Source: Sphingomonas sp. SORGH_AS_0879
GTDB taxonomy: Bacteria; Pseudomonadota; Alphaproteobacteria; Sphingomonadales; Sphingomonadaceae
Reading direction: 5' to 3'
DNA: 64,000 nt
NCBI RefSeq assembly: GCF_030819175.1
Contig: NZ_JAUTBJ010000002.1
Span: forward strand, 3,247,001-3,311,000
Part shown: piece after piece, positions 29,389-38,800 of the stretch
Numbering within the stretch: position 1 is the first letter of the stretch
Layout of the letters: every line of letters begins with the position of its first letter
Notes under the pieces: generated by a model
Database searches by the model: none
Told to the model about the DNA's origin: nothing
Seen by the model: only the letters and a program-made list of their open reading frames with translations
Made by a program: the position numbers and the translations under genes

Positions 29389-30923
29389 GCGCGGCATCCA
29401 TGCAATCGCGTTTCGACGACGCGGAGTCGTTCACCTCGATGCCCTTCGAAGGGTTCGCGACCTCGGGTCGCACAGCTGGATGGTCGACGCCCGACATGTC
29501 GGTTACGCGCGCCAGCCTTGCGCCCGCTCCCCTTTTCCCCGGCGATGTGCTGGGCGACCTGATGCCGCTCGTTCGGGATTTGGCGGCGGGCAAGGGTGCA
29601 CCCGTCGACTATGTCGCCATCGGCGTCCTGACAGTTGCGGCGTCGCTGATCGGCGGCAAGCGCTGGGTTTCTGCCTGGGAGGGCTTCGACCAGCCTTGTA
29701 TCTTGTGGGGCGGTCTTGTCGGTGACCCATCGTCCAACAAGTCACCCGGCATCGATGCCGCCACCCTCCCCTTGCGCACTATGGAAGGTGAGCTGGCCGA
29801 GCAGCACCGCGTCGTCCTGATGAGTCACGCCACGGTCGCGGAGCGCGCCAAGGCCGAGCGGAAGCAGTGGGAGGACAGGGTAAAGCAGGCAACCAAGGAC
29901 AATGCCGAAACCCCCGATATGCCCGAGGAGGCTGAAGCGCCGGAAGCGCCGCAGCGGCCGCGTCTGATGGTTCAGGACTCGACGCCAGAGGAAATGGCGT
30001 CGATCCTGGCCGGTAACGTCAACGGGACGCTGCATCTGCGTGACGAGCTGGCCGGATGGCTGGACAGCTTCGAACGCTATTCGCCTGGTGGCCGGGCGTT
30101 CTGGCTCGAGGCGTACGGCGGGCGGCACTTCGTCGTCGACCGGAAAAGCCAGACCAAGCCACTCGTCGTACCGTTCAACGGCGTCAGCGTCCTAGGCGGC
30201 ATTCAGCCGGACAAGCTGCGGGACGCTCTACTTGGCGTATCGGACGATGGCCTTGTTGCACGATTCATGTGGGTATGGCCGGAAGCGATCCGCTTCAGCC
30301 GCCCGCGTCAGATCGCTGACACTGCGCGCTTGGAGCGGCTGTATCGCCGCCTTCAGCAGATACATCGCCCCGCAGACGAGACGGTGACCATCCCGCTTGA
30401 TGCCTGCGCCGCTGACGTCTTCGAGGAGTGGATCGCTGACAACGATGCCGACGTGCGGCAAGCGGCCGGGCTTTATGCGTCCTGGGCGGGCAAGGCGCGT
30501 GGCCTGGCGCTTCGCCTCGCTCTGACCCTGGAGTATCTGACCTGGGCGGACGCTGGTGGACGTGAACCGTCCTGCGTCTCAGTGCTGTCCCTGACGAACG
30601 CCCTGACGCTGATCGAGGACTATCTCAAGCCACACGCGCGGCGGGTATTTGGCGACGCCGCTCTGCCGCCTGTGGAAAAAGACGCGGCAGCTTTGGCTCG
30701 CTTCATCCTTAAGGAGGGCTTGCAGCGCATCAACGGTCGGGAATTGCGGCGCGACGCCCGGCTGCCGACGCTGAAAGTGGCCAGCGATGTCGAAGCGGCA
30801 TGTGCTGCGCTCGAGGAAGCGGGTTGGTTGCGCGAAGCCCCGAGCCGCAGCGGCAATGCGCCAGGACGTCAACGCAAGGACCACCTCGTCAATCCGGCTG
30901 TGCATGGTGCTGGCCGTGGGTAA
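29385..30923 (+). CDS. DUF3987 (YfjI-like) protein
   Basis: The 512-residue product has the DUF3987 layout: PAPLFPGDVLGDLMPLVRD at about 47-65, a P-loop-like GDPSSNKSPG at about 112, an acidic charged coiled region (about 150-195), LRDELAGWLDSFERY and SVLGGIQPDKL. It is a helicase-like or primase-linked protein found next to Toprim primases in mobile elements; the activity is not proven. A helical C-terminal region ends in a basic tail. Confidence 0.88.
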   Translation: MSAASMQSRFDDAESFTSMPFEGFATSGRTAGWSTPDMSVTRASLAPAPLFPGDVLGDLMPLVRDLAAGKGAPVDYVAIGVLTVAASLIGGKRWVSAWEGFDQPCILWGGLVGDPSSNKSPGIDAATLPLRTMEGELAEQHRVVLMSHATVAERAKAERKQWEDRVKQATKDNAETPDMPEEAEAPEAPQRPRLMVQDSTPEEMASILAGNVNGTLHLRDELAGWLDSFERYSPGGRAFWLEAYGGRHFVVDRKSQTKPLVVPFNGVSVLGGIQPDKLRDALLGVSDDGLVARFMWVWPEAIRFSRPRQIADTARLERLYRRLQQIHRPADETVTIPLDACAADVFEEWIADNDADVRQAAGLYASWAGKARGLALRLALTLEYLTWADAGGREPSCVSVLSLTNALTLIEDYLKPHARRVFGDAALPPVEKDAAALARFILKEGLQRINGRELRRDARLPTLKVASDVEAACAALEEAGWLREAPSRSGNAPGRQRKDHLVNPAVHGAGRG

Positions 30924-31347
30924 TTGGCGACAATCAGCAGCGGCAGCGCTGGCAGACTTGGTGCCAACATACACCCGCACATCGGCCTATGGCCTGCCAG
31001 CCGCCATAGAAGCGGGCCTTCGGGCGCTCGTAAAACAAAAGCCACCGCGACTGGCCAGCCACGACGAATGGCACGCGACCGTTGCCGACGCGATCCGGCT
31101 GGCGTCCGAAGGCTGGGCGACCACCGCGCTGTCGATGGGCTGGACCGAGCACGACGTGTTCGGGATCGGCCCGCATGGCAGCAATGAATGGCTGTCGCTC
31201 GCGGTCTGGGTAGCCGGGCGTTCGATCGTCGCGATGGACGACCATCGTGCATTCACGGCCGACGACGATGTCTATTATCTCGAACGCTGGGGCCGACCGA
31301 ACACGACCTTCGTGGCCCCGGTGATGCTGTGGGAGATCGGCCGGTGA
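30904..31347 (+). CDS. Uncharacterised phage-type protein
   Basis: The 147-residue product overlaps the end of the DUF3987 gene by 20 bases if ATG 30904 is used; GTG 30916 is an alternative. It contains a helical part, then GWTEHDVFGIGPHGSNEWLS and a beta end. Related proteins seem common after primase blocks, with no known role. Confidence 0.65.
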   Translation: MVLAVGNWRQSAAAALADLVPTYTRTSAYGLPAAIEAGLRALVKQKPPRLASHDEWHATVADAIRLASEGWATTALSMGWTEHDVFGIGPHGSNEWLSLAVWVAGRSIVAMDDHRAFTADDDVYYLERWGRPNTTFVAPVMLWEIGR

Positions 31348-31571
31348 CCGGGGCTATTGGCACTATTGGCGCTATTGGCACGGACGCTGCGTCTCGATCC
31401 CTGGATGCCTCCGCCCTCGCGTCGTCCCCTAAAAAAACTTCTATCTATCTATATAAAAAGGAGAACCCCGTGACGGACGCGCAGGCTCTGCCAATAGTGC
31501 CATTAGCGCCAATAGGTAACGGACCAAGCCGGACGCGACGATTGGCCGGGAGCAGCGCTCATGACGCCTGA
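31344..31571 (+). CDS. Small low-complexity protein with AIGTIG repeats
   Basis: The GTG at 31344 overlaps the previous stop (GTGA). The 75-residue frame starts TGAIGTIGAIGTD and later has PIVPLAPIGN, encoded by inverted copies of one DNA motif. A second start, GTG 31470 behind AAGGAG, would give only 33 residues. The frame may be secondary to the DNA repeats. Confidence 0.45.
   Translation: MTGAIGTIGAIGTDAASRSLDASALASSPKKTSIYLYKKENPVTDAQALPIVPLAPIGNGPSRTRRLAGSSAHDA
31354..31515. repeat. Iteron-like CTATTGGC cluster, inverted around an AT-rich tract
   Basis: Three copies of CTATTGGC(A/G)C lie at 31354-31381, and three copies in inverse orientation (CCAATAG type) at 31490-31515. Between them lies an AT-rich tract (31428-31460) with TATCTATCTATATAAAAA. 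The arms could form a 26-bp stem. It sits just after the primase block, where an origin or operator would fit. Confidence 0.55.
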
Positions 31572-31992
31572 TCCGCGAACTGAGCGCGCAAATACGCGCG
31601 GCAAGCCGTTCGAGAAGGGCAACCCAGGCAAACCGAAAGGTGCACGCCATCGCGTCACGCGCGCCATAGAGGCGCTGCTGGAAGGCCAGCACGAAGCCCT
31701 AACAAAGGCGGCGATCGACAAGGCGCTGGAGGGCGACACGGTTGCCCTTCGCCTGTGCCTGGATCGGCTGGCCCCGCCCCGTCGGGACGCACCAGTATCG
31801 ATCGAGTTGCCCCCGGTTCGATCGGCCGCCGATGCGGTCGCGGCATCAGCGGCGGTCCTGGCGGCAATATCCGCAGGCGATGTCACACCGGACGAAGCCG
31901 GACGCATCATGGCCTTGCTGACGGCACACAAGGCGATTGTGGAAACTGGCGATCTGGAAGCCCGGATCGCGGCATTGGAGGAGAAGGCATGA
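31561..31992 (+). CDS. DUF5681-type protein, small-terminase-like
   Basis: The 143-residue product has FEKGNPGKPKGARHRVTRAI near its start, the mark of DUF5681 proteins often found next to phage terminase or portal genes. The body is helical and ends in a short coiled coil. No large terminase gene follows, which is unusual; the next gene is broken by an insertion sequence. Confidence 0.7.
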   Translation: MTPDPRTERANTRGKPFEKGNPGKPKGARHRVTRAIEALLEGQHEALTKAAIDKALEGDTVALRLCLDRLAPPRRDAPVSIELPPVRSAADAVAASAAVLAAISAGDVTPDEAGRIMALLTAHKAIVETGDLEARIAALEEKA

Positions 31993-32146
31993 TGATCGGG
32001 AAACGACTTGCGGCACTGGAAGCACGGACGACCGGTGGCGGTCTGTCTCTCGTGGCCCGTGCATGGCTGGGGCACACCCTGACCAACGAAGAGCGCACAG
32101 CCGCTGAGCAAGAGACGGCGGCAGCCATTGACGTGACCCCGGTCTT

Positions 32147-33058
32147 TCATCCAGCGGCAACCAGAGACCGACCGTGGTTTTCGCGCATAAGCGCAGGTGA
32201 AGCAACGGGCGGGGTTAACCCCGCCCGTTGCTGTTCGAGCCCGGCAGCGAAGGCTGCCGGAGTGGCGTAGCCGAGCGAGGAGTGCGGACGCTCGTTGTTG
32301 TAGTCGTCGACCCAGCGGGCCAGAATCGAGCGGGCCTGACCGATGGTGAAGAACAGCGTCTCGTTGAGCAGCTCGTCGCGCATGCGACCGTTAAAGCTCT
32401 CGACGAACCCGTTCTGCGTGGGCTTGCCCGGCGCGATGTAATGCCACTCGATGCGGGCATCGCCGGACCAGGCGAGCACCGCGTTCGACGTCAGTTCGGT
32501 CCCGTTGTCGCTGACGATCATCTTCGGCCTGCCACGCTCGGCGATCAGATCGGCCAGCTCGCGCACGACCCGCCGGCCCGAGATCGACGTGTCCACCACC
32601 GCCCGAAGGCATTCGCGCGTGACGTCATCGACGATGTTGAGCACGCGGAACCGACGGCCGGTCACGAGCTGGTCGTGGACGAAGTCCAGACTCCAGCGCT
32701 GGTTGGGAAGCGCCAGCACTGACGCGGGCGCACGGCTGCCTGTGGCGCGCCTTCGTCCCTTCCGGCGCCTGACCGTCAAACCCTCCTCACGATAGAGCCG
32801 CTGGGTCTTCTTGCGGTTGATCGTGATGCCGTCCCGGCGCAGCAGGATGTGCAGACGCCGATAGCCGAACCGTCGGCGTTGCTGCGCCAGCTCGCGCAGC
32901 CGCGACCGCAGGTCGCCATCATCCGCCCGGCACGAGCGATACCGCATGCTCGTGCGGTCTGCCCCAACGACCGTGCATGCCCGCCGCTCGCTCATCCCCA
33001 GCGTCGCCTGGAGATGCGCGACCGCTTGCCGCTTCGCGGCGGGCGTCACCACTTTTTT
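32147..33058 (-). CDS. IS3-family transposase OrfB (DDE integrase)
   Basis: About 303 residues, read from the frameshift site AAAAAAG (33058-33052) as the second part of an OrfAB fusion. It has an HTH_21-type region ([17 protein letters not shown]) and an rve integrase core: first Asp in SLDFVHD, second Asp in [10 protein letters not shown], Glu in [13 protein letters not shown]. The conserved [17 protein letters not shown] follows. All catalytic residues are present, so the element may be active. Confidence 0.92.
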   Translation of the reverse strand, partial: KKVVTPAAKRQAVAHLQATLGMSERRACTVVGADRTSMRYRSCRADDGDLRSRLRELAQQRRRFGYRRLHILLRRDGITINRKKTQRLYREEGLTVRRRKGRRRATGSRAPASVLALPNQRWSLDFVHDQLVTGRRFRVLNIVDDVTRECLRAVVDTSISGRRVVRELADLIAERGRPKMIVSDNGTELTSNAVLAWSGDARIEWHYIAPGKPTQNGFVESFNGRMRDELLNETLFFTIGQARSILARWVDDYNNERPHSSLGYATPAAFAAGLEQQRAGLTPPVASPALMRENHGRSLVAAG

Positions 33059-33312
33059 GACAGCAGGTCTTTCAACCCCGCATTGTCCAGCATCGTGTCC
33101 GCCAGTAGCCGTTTGAGCCGGGCGTTCTCCTCTTCGAGCGACCGCAGGCGCTTTGCGTCGGACACCTCCAGGCCGCCGAACTTCGCCTTCCACGCATAGT
33201 AAGTCGCGCTCGACATCCCGTGCTTGCGGCACAGCTCCGTCACCACCGCACCCGCCTCGGCCTCCTTCAGGATGCCGATGATCTGCTCTTCCGAAAACTG
33301 CTTCCGCTTCAT
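33046..33312 (-). CDS. IS3-family transposase OrfA
   Basis: The 88-residue product has a helix-turn-helix ([32 protein letters not shown]) and a leucine-zipper-like tail ([14 protein letters not shown]). It ends just after the slippery A-run used for -1 frameshifting into orfB. Confidence 0.92.
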   Translation of the reverse strand: MKRKQFSEEQIIGILKEAEAGAVVTELCRKHGMSSATYYAWKAKFGGLEVSDAKRLRSLEEENARLKRLLADTMLDNAGLKDLLSKKW

Positions 33313-33420
33313 TCCGTCCGTCCCTTTAAGGAGACGGTCTCTACTTCCAGTTGGATGAAGAAACGGGGGTCACGTCACCATGCCCGTCGATTGGTCGCGT
33401 ATCTCGAAGGAGGCAACGAC

Positions 33421-33654
33421 GTGGTTGCAGGCATAAACCACAGGCGCCGGGTGGCGGCGCTGGAAATAAAAACCCGGAGGACGAAGCCAATGTTTATCCC
33501 GCTGATCTGTGCACATCTGGACGAAACGACGGACGACGCTATCGCTCGCCATGTAGCTGAACACGGCCCTCTCCCCGACGACGATGGCAATCCCGCTGTG
33601 ACGAATGCGATCGTCCTGATCCCGGTTGCCCCTGCCCTGCGAGCGGCAGCATGA
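33421..33654 (+). CDS. Small uncharacterised phage protein
   Basis: 77 residues. GTG 33421 is chosen because AAGGAGG lies 7 bases upstream. It shares the RRVAALE motif near its start with both neighbours. It ends AALRAAA, with ATGA overlap to the next gene. Confidence 0.65.
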   Translation: MVAGINHRRRVAALEIKTRRTKPMFIPLICAHLDETTDDAIARHVAEHGPLPDDDGNPAVTNAIVLIPVAPALRAAA

Positions 33655-33881
33655 GCCCACTGAGCAAGCGCATCGGCGCGCTGGAACGGGCGCATCCGTC
33701 TTCTGTGCCGCGCTGGCACTGCATCCGCCATTACGAGGAGGAGAGCCGAGACGATGCGATCGCTGCCTATGAAGCGGAGAATGGCCCTATCGGCGATGAC
33801 AACATCATCATGCGGGTCATCATCACGAAGCCGGTAAAGAGACCAAGCGCTCCGGGAATAGACCCATCGCAGGCTGGATAA
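33651..33881 (+). CDS. Small uncharacterised phage protein
   Basis: 76 residues, starting MSPLSKRIGALERAHPSS. It is a third member of the local small-protein family. The middle is acidic (EEESRDDAIAAYEAENG), followed by a beta strand (IIMRVIITKP). Function unknown. Confidence 0.65.
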   Translation: MSPLSKRIGALERAHPSSVPRWHCIRHYEEESRDDAIAAYEAENGPIGDDNIIMRVIITKPVKRPSAPGIDPSQAG

Positions 33882-34089
33882 ATTCGTCTTCAGCTCCGCA
33901 TCCGCAATTCCAGTAAACTTCGCCTCGCGCGCGGGCGCGTATTGGTCGCAAAATTGATCAACGCGCCCGATCATCAGCCTGTAAATCGACCGAACATCTT
34001 GTCATCGAATAGGGTTTCTGGCATAGTTTCGTCACTGGCCCATCTGCCTAGCTGCAGAAGCCGTTTCCATCCAGCGGAGACAGGCGGCC

Positions 34090-34908
34090 ATGCATCTCGA
34101 AACTTCGTCGATCAATATCTACCCATCGGATATGGCAGCTGCGGCGGCTGGTGATCTTGATGGGTATCGCAGGTTGCGTGACTTCGCCATCGAACAGGCC
34201 GCCGGGGACACCTATCCACTTCTGGAATCGCTTATCGCAGCCGAATGCTATGCACGGTTTGCGGCCGCCATTGGCGATGCAGACGACCGCAAGGCGCTGG
34301 CCTTGATACTTCAGGCTCGGATCGATGAACGCGAGGCGCGCGGGTATTCGAACGAGCGCCATCTGGTCGAAGTCGCCCACCATTTTCAGGTTTTGGCCGA
34401 TGCTGGCGATGCGGAAGCGACCGACCAATTGGCTAGGTTGGAGATCGGTCCGGTCTGGCAGGCAGACGAGGAAGTCGTCCGGGACATTCGCGCTAGCGAG
34501 GCCGAGTTTTCCAAGGCCGCGTATGGCAACACCCAAGCGCTAACCAGCCTGATCGACGTCGTCGTGTCAGGCAAGACGCCAGGCACCGTCAGCTTTGGCG
34601 ACTTGGTATACATTGAACACATCGCCCGCGTCGGAAGCGAAAGCGGCAATCCCGAACTGCTTGAACGGCTTGCCATGATTTTGTGCGCGCGTCGTAAATT
34701 TGAACTGCATCAGGGTACGAACCCACGACTGGCGGATAGCCTCGGCGTCGAGGCGGTTTCCATCATGGTTGATCTGGCGCTGCGGAATTGCGGCAAGAAC
34801 GACCTGTTGCACCAGGCAATATCCGAAATGACGTGGCGTGACGTCCAGGGTTATGCAGCGGCAGTCCCTGCCCTCCTCGCTTTCATCGCTCCGATGGGAG
34901 CTGCCTGA
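34090..34908 (+). CDS. Uncharacterised helical protein
   Basis: 272 residues, almost entirely helical, with Ala-rich pairs of helices (AAAAGDLDGYRRLRDFAIEQ; ADAGDAEATDQLARLEI) resembling Sel1/TPR-type solenoids. No signal peptide. It overlaps the next gene by TGATG. It may be a virion-internal or assembly protein; this is inference from position. Confidence 0.6.
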   Translation: MHLETSSINIYPSDMAAAAAGDLDGYRRLRDFAIEQAAGDTYPLLESLIAAECYARFAAAIGDADDRKALALILQARIDEREARGYSNERHLVEVAHHFQVLADAGDAEATDQLARLEIGPVWQADEEVVRDIRASEAEFSKAAYGNTQALTSLIDVVVSGKTPGTVSFGDLVYIEHIARVGSESGNPELLERLAMILCARRKFELHQGTNPRLADSLGVEAVSIMVDLALRNCGKNDLLHQAISEMTWRDVQGYAAAVPALLAFIAPMGAA

Positions 34909-35627
34909 TGCTTCCCGGTATCATGCCCCCTTTCGATTTGGGTGCCGTGTCTAACACACTTGGGCAGCAGCCGAGTGGCATGTTCTTCCGGGGCTTTGGT
35001 CAGCAACCTATTCCAGGCCAGACGCCGGGCTACGGCGGCCCGATCGGCGGATCGCAGCCTGCTATGCCCCAATTGCCGGAAGATAAGGGTTTCTTCTCGC
35101 GCGGCGGCATGGGCGTTCAGTTGCTCGGCTCGATCGGTGACGCGGTGTCGTCTGCCTATGGCGGGGGCACGCCCTTCGCCGCCGCGTCAAACCAGTTTCG
35201 CCAGCGTCAGCAGCAGCTTCAGGATTACCGCATGAAGCAGGCCGACGAGATGGCGCAGTGGACCGCTCAGCAAGAGTGGGAGCGGGCGCATCCGAAGCCG
35301 GTCAACAACGACACTGTGAACGACTACCGGTTCATCGAGCAGCAGTTGGGGCCGGAAGCAGCCAAGCGGTACTTGGGGAATGTGGCGGCGGGACCGGTGA
35401 CGGCTGTTGACGGGTTCGACGCGCAGGGCAACCCAACCAAGACGTTCCTGCCACGCGGGTCATTCAACCAGAAGCCAGCGACATCCACGCCACCTTCCGG
35501 GGCTGTGGATCTTCTGCGTAAAAACCCAAGCTTGGCACCCCAGTTTGACCAGAAATACGGCGCAGGCGCATCGCAACGCATCTTGCAGGGAGGTGCGGCC
35601 CCGATCGGGTCGCAGACCTTTCCCTGA
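34908..35627 (+). CDS. Phage structural-like protein, probably the first part of a frameshifted gene
   Basis: 239 residues. The N-terminus is Gly/Pro/Gln-rich ([20 protein letters not shown]), followed by a helical Gln-rich stretch ([20 protein letters not shown]) and a beta end stopping at QTFP. One base fewer in the CCC at 35623-35625 would carry reading on as [16 protein letters not shown] into the M15-like domain. Related virion proteins carry these parts in one chain, so a frameshift is likely. Confidence 0.6.
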   Translation: MLPGIMPPFDLGAVSNTLGQQPSGMFFRGFGQQPIPGQTPGYGGPIGGSQPAMPQLPEDKGFFSRGGMGVQLLGSIGDAVSSAYGGGTPFAAASNQFRQRQQQLQDYRMKQADEMAQWTAQQEWERAHPKPVNNDTVNDYRFIEQQLGPEAAKRYLGNVAAGPVTAVDGFDAQGNPTKTFLPRGSFNQKPATSTPPSGAVDLLRKNPSLAPQFDQKYGAGASQRILQGGAAPIGSQTFP

Positions 35628-35649
35628 CCCGTTCAAGGCGCCTGGCACG

Positions 35650-35883
35650 ATGACCAGCGGGCGGCGGACTGTTGAGGGCAACCGTCTGGTGGGGGGTGTG
35701 TCGAATAGCAGCCACCTGTCGGGCGATGGCGTCGACTATGCTGGCACCAACATGGCTGCTCTGCGTAGCTATTACGGCCCCAGCGCCCGCCTGTTGAACG
35801 AGGGCGATCATATCCACGTGACGCTGCCTGGTTATGGCCGCGTCCCCTATTTTGGCCGTCGCGGAACGGTTGGAGCGCGCTGA
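35650..35883 (+). CDS. Peptidase M15-like domain (end of the frameshifted gene)
   Basis: 77 residues from ATG 35650. MTSGRRT, then [16 protein letters not shown] and later DHIHVT match the pattern of M15-type D,D-peptidases (SGxR, SxHxxGxxxD, HxH), which bind Zn and cut peptidoglycan. Asp/Tyr follows GV where Ala-Asp is usual. It is short for a free enzyme and may work as the C-terminal part of the preceding protein, for cell-wall passage. Confidence 0.6.
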   Translation: MTSGRRTVEGNRLVGGVSNSSHLSGDGVDYAGTNMAALRSYYGPSARLLNEGDHIHVTLPGYGRVPYFGRRGTVGAR

Positions 35884-38800
35884 TGCAGAAGAACCCTTTC
35901 GACCAGTTCGATGAGCCGGGTGCGAGCAACCCGTTCAACACGTTCACGACCAATCGCGACCCTCTTGCGGTACGGCGGGATGAGCGGGCGGCAGCGAATG
36001 AGGCAGAGCGCCTGCGTTTGGCCAATCTGGAATACGGTCAGCGCGAGCGCAATTCCAGAAAATCCCAGGCCGCTGAGCTTCGTAACAGCTACGAGACGCT
36101 GCCTTCGTACAAGGCCTATGCCCAGGCGATTGGGAGCTATGCCGGAGGGCTGGCATCCAAACCGGATGCCGCAGGAGACTTGGACCTGATCTATGCCTAT
36201 GCGAAAGTCATGGATCCCAACAGCGTCGTCCGCGAAAGCGAGCAGGCGTCGGTAGCGGGGGCGGATACCTGGGCAAATCAGAAAGTTGCCAACCTTCAAA
36301 AGCAGTTGGGTCACGGGGGCACGTTCCGCCCCGAGTTTCGTCATCGCCTGCGGGAAGAAATGGCGAACCGGATGGCACAGCTCAACCAGTCGCTGATCGC
36401 CGATCGCGTCCGCTACAAGGGAATCGCCGATCGCAATGGGCTGAACCCCATGGATGTGGTTGGGGAACATCCCGGTGCACGGTTTCAGGACCTGTCGGAA
36501 CGCGTTCTCGGTCGCAAGCAGCAGAAGCTGGATTATTACGGCAATCCGATCCCGCACGACACGACGCCAGAGCGTCCCGAGCTGATCGGGGCTCCATCTC
36601 TTGGCACCCCACAGCTCGCCTCGGGTGGTCGGAAAACCGAGCGGAATCCCGCACTGGAGCAGTCGTTGACAGAGCTGCTTCGCAAGGGCGCAGACATCGA
36701 GACGCTGAACACACTGTCGCGCGCCGCCGGATATGGCGAGCTTGATCCTGCGCGTGTGGCTCAAGCCGGGCAGTGGCTCCGGGCGCACCCCCAGTACAAG
36801 GGATCGCTGTTCGACAGCGCGCGCGACGTCCCCACTAGCGGATGGGAGGACATCGCAACATCGCCCGTGGGCATCGGTGCCATGGCCGCAATTGACGGTG
36901 TGCTGGGCGGGACGTCCGACGAGATTACTAGCATGCTCGGCGGCGGCGACCTTGAGGACTTGAACGCCCGCAAGCAGGGCGCATTCGCAGCCCACCCTTA
37001 CGCAGCCCTCGCGGGGCAAGGATTGGGCACGTTCGGCGCGATGTACGGTCTGGGAATGGCGAGCCGCGCGACGGGCCTGGCGTCGCGCTTCGCGTCCCCC
37101 AGCCTAGCGGGTGACATCGCGTTCGGCACGCTGTCTGGTGCAGGCCAGAATAATGACAATCGCTTCCTTGGAGCAGGCATCGGCGCAGTTGGCGGGTTCG
37201 CTGGCAATCTGGCGGGCCGAGGAATTTCCTCCGGCATCGGCGCAGCGATCCGCACCCAGCCCGGACAGGCCGCGACCAATGCGGTGCGCACCTATTTTGG
37301 TCGCGCACCCCTGCCCTCCGTAGCCCCGCTCAGCGCCGCAGACACGATCGCCGCGAACACTATCAACCGCATCGGCGCGGACAACATTCGCACGCCACTG
37401 ACGGAAGCTGCTGACCTGGGCATCCCCATGGCGCTGGTTGACACGAACCCCGCCTTGCGCGAACTTGGCGGCGCGGCGGTGCGTCGTTCGCCTGCCGCGT
37501 CCCAGATCGCGGAAGACGCTCTGATCCCCCGCAGCCGTGGTCAGTATGACCGCTTCGTCAGTTCGGTGGAGCGCGACCTGGGGCCGTCCGCGAACATCCC
37601 GCAGATGAGCGATGACCTGACCCGTCAGGCGCAAGCAGCAGCGGCCCCGCTGTACGAGCAGGCATACCGCCAGCCGGTCACGTCGACGCCGGAACTGGAA
37701 AGCCTACTGAACACGCCGTTCGGGCGCAGCGCAACCGGACGGGCGCGCACGATCGCTGCCAATGAGCGCCGCAACCCTATGGAGATGGGGTTCGTGCAGG
37801 AGGCAGACGGCACCGTCCGACTGAACCCGGCTCCGACGCAGCAAATCGACGCCGTTGCACGCGCCCGCGCTGATCTAGACGCGGCGCAGGCGGCATATCG
37901 GGAGGCGCGCAATAGCCCTGCGGGGAGCCTGGACAGCGCTCGCACCCGTGTTGAAAACGCCCGTGAGGGCCTGCGGCAGGCAGAGGCATCCTTCAATGCC
38001 GCTCCGCGCGCCGGGGAAACCATGCGCCAGCCTGGGTATACCACCCAGACGCTCGACTATGTGAAGCGCGGCATGGACGACGTGCTGGAGCAGTACCGTA
38101 ACCCGATCACCAACCGGCTGATGCTTGATGAGGCAGGCCGCGCGCAGAACGGCGTGAAGAACAACCTGTTGTCGGAGTTGGACCGCCTGAACCCGACCTA
38201 TGCCCAGGCGCGCGGCGTGTATCAGGGGCCTGTTGCATCGCGTGACGCGCTTATTCGCGGTCAGGACGCCTATACGCTCCCCACCGATCAGCTTGCGGTG
38301 CAGGTTGGTCAGCAGACGCCGGAGCATCTGGGTCAGATGCGGCTTGGCTTTCAGGACTCGCTTCTGAAGCGCGCGGCTGGTGTGCGCGACAACGCCAACC
38401 CGTTCGAGGCGACGTTGGGCACGCCCGCTATGCGGACACGGCTCGATACGCTTTACGACAGCAACGCGAACGTGCCGCGCCTGCTGCGTACCCGCGACAT
38501 CGAGGGCGGCTTGCAGCAAACGACGAACGCGATCTTGGGCAACTCCCGTACTGCACGCAATCAGATCGCAGATGCCAATTTTTCGACCAACCCGCTGCTG
38601 GAAGGATCGCTGCACGCTGGTGCGGCGCTGGCGACTGGCGGAGCTTCCCTGCCCGGCACTGCTGCCCGTGTCGCGGGGACATGGGCACGGGATCGGCTGG
38701 CTCTGGGGTTGGGCAAGCAGGCTGAGGCGAAGGCGGAGGCGCTGGCGCCGTTCCTGTTCGACACCAATCCGCGCGCGGCTTTGTCGTCGCTAGACGATGT

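Larger units (their letters stand above)
32135..33371 (-). mobile_element. IS3-family (IS407-like) insertion sequence
   Basis: The 1237-bp element has imperfect terminal inverted repeats (GACCCCGGTCTTTCATCCA at the left, GACCCCCGTTTCTTCATCCA reading in from the right). It is flanked by ACGT at 32131-32134 and 33372-33375, a 4-bp target duplication as in the IS407 group. It carries orfA and orfB on the minus strand, with an A6G slippery site. Confidence 0.9.
31989..33436 (+). pseudogene. Small phage gene interrupted by an insertion sequence
   Basis: Reading starts at ATG 31989 (ATGA overlap) as MMIGKRLAALEARTTGGG and is broken after codon 48. Removing the insertion with one ACGT copy restores an exact frame: codon GAC-GTC joins, and translation continues TMPVDWSRISKEATTWLQA to a stop at 33434-33436, 68 residues in all. 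The restored end overlaps the next gene by 16 bases. It is a paralogue of the two small proteins downstream (R-L-A-A-L-E motif). Confidence 0.8.
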
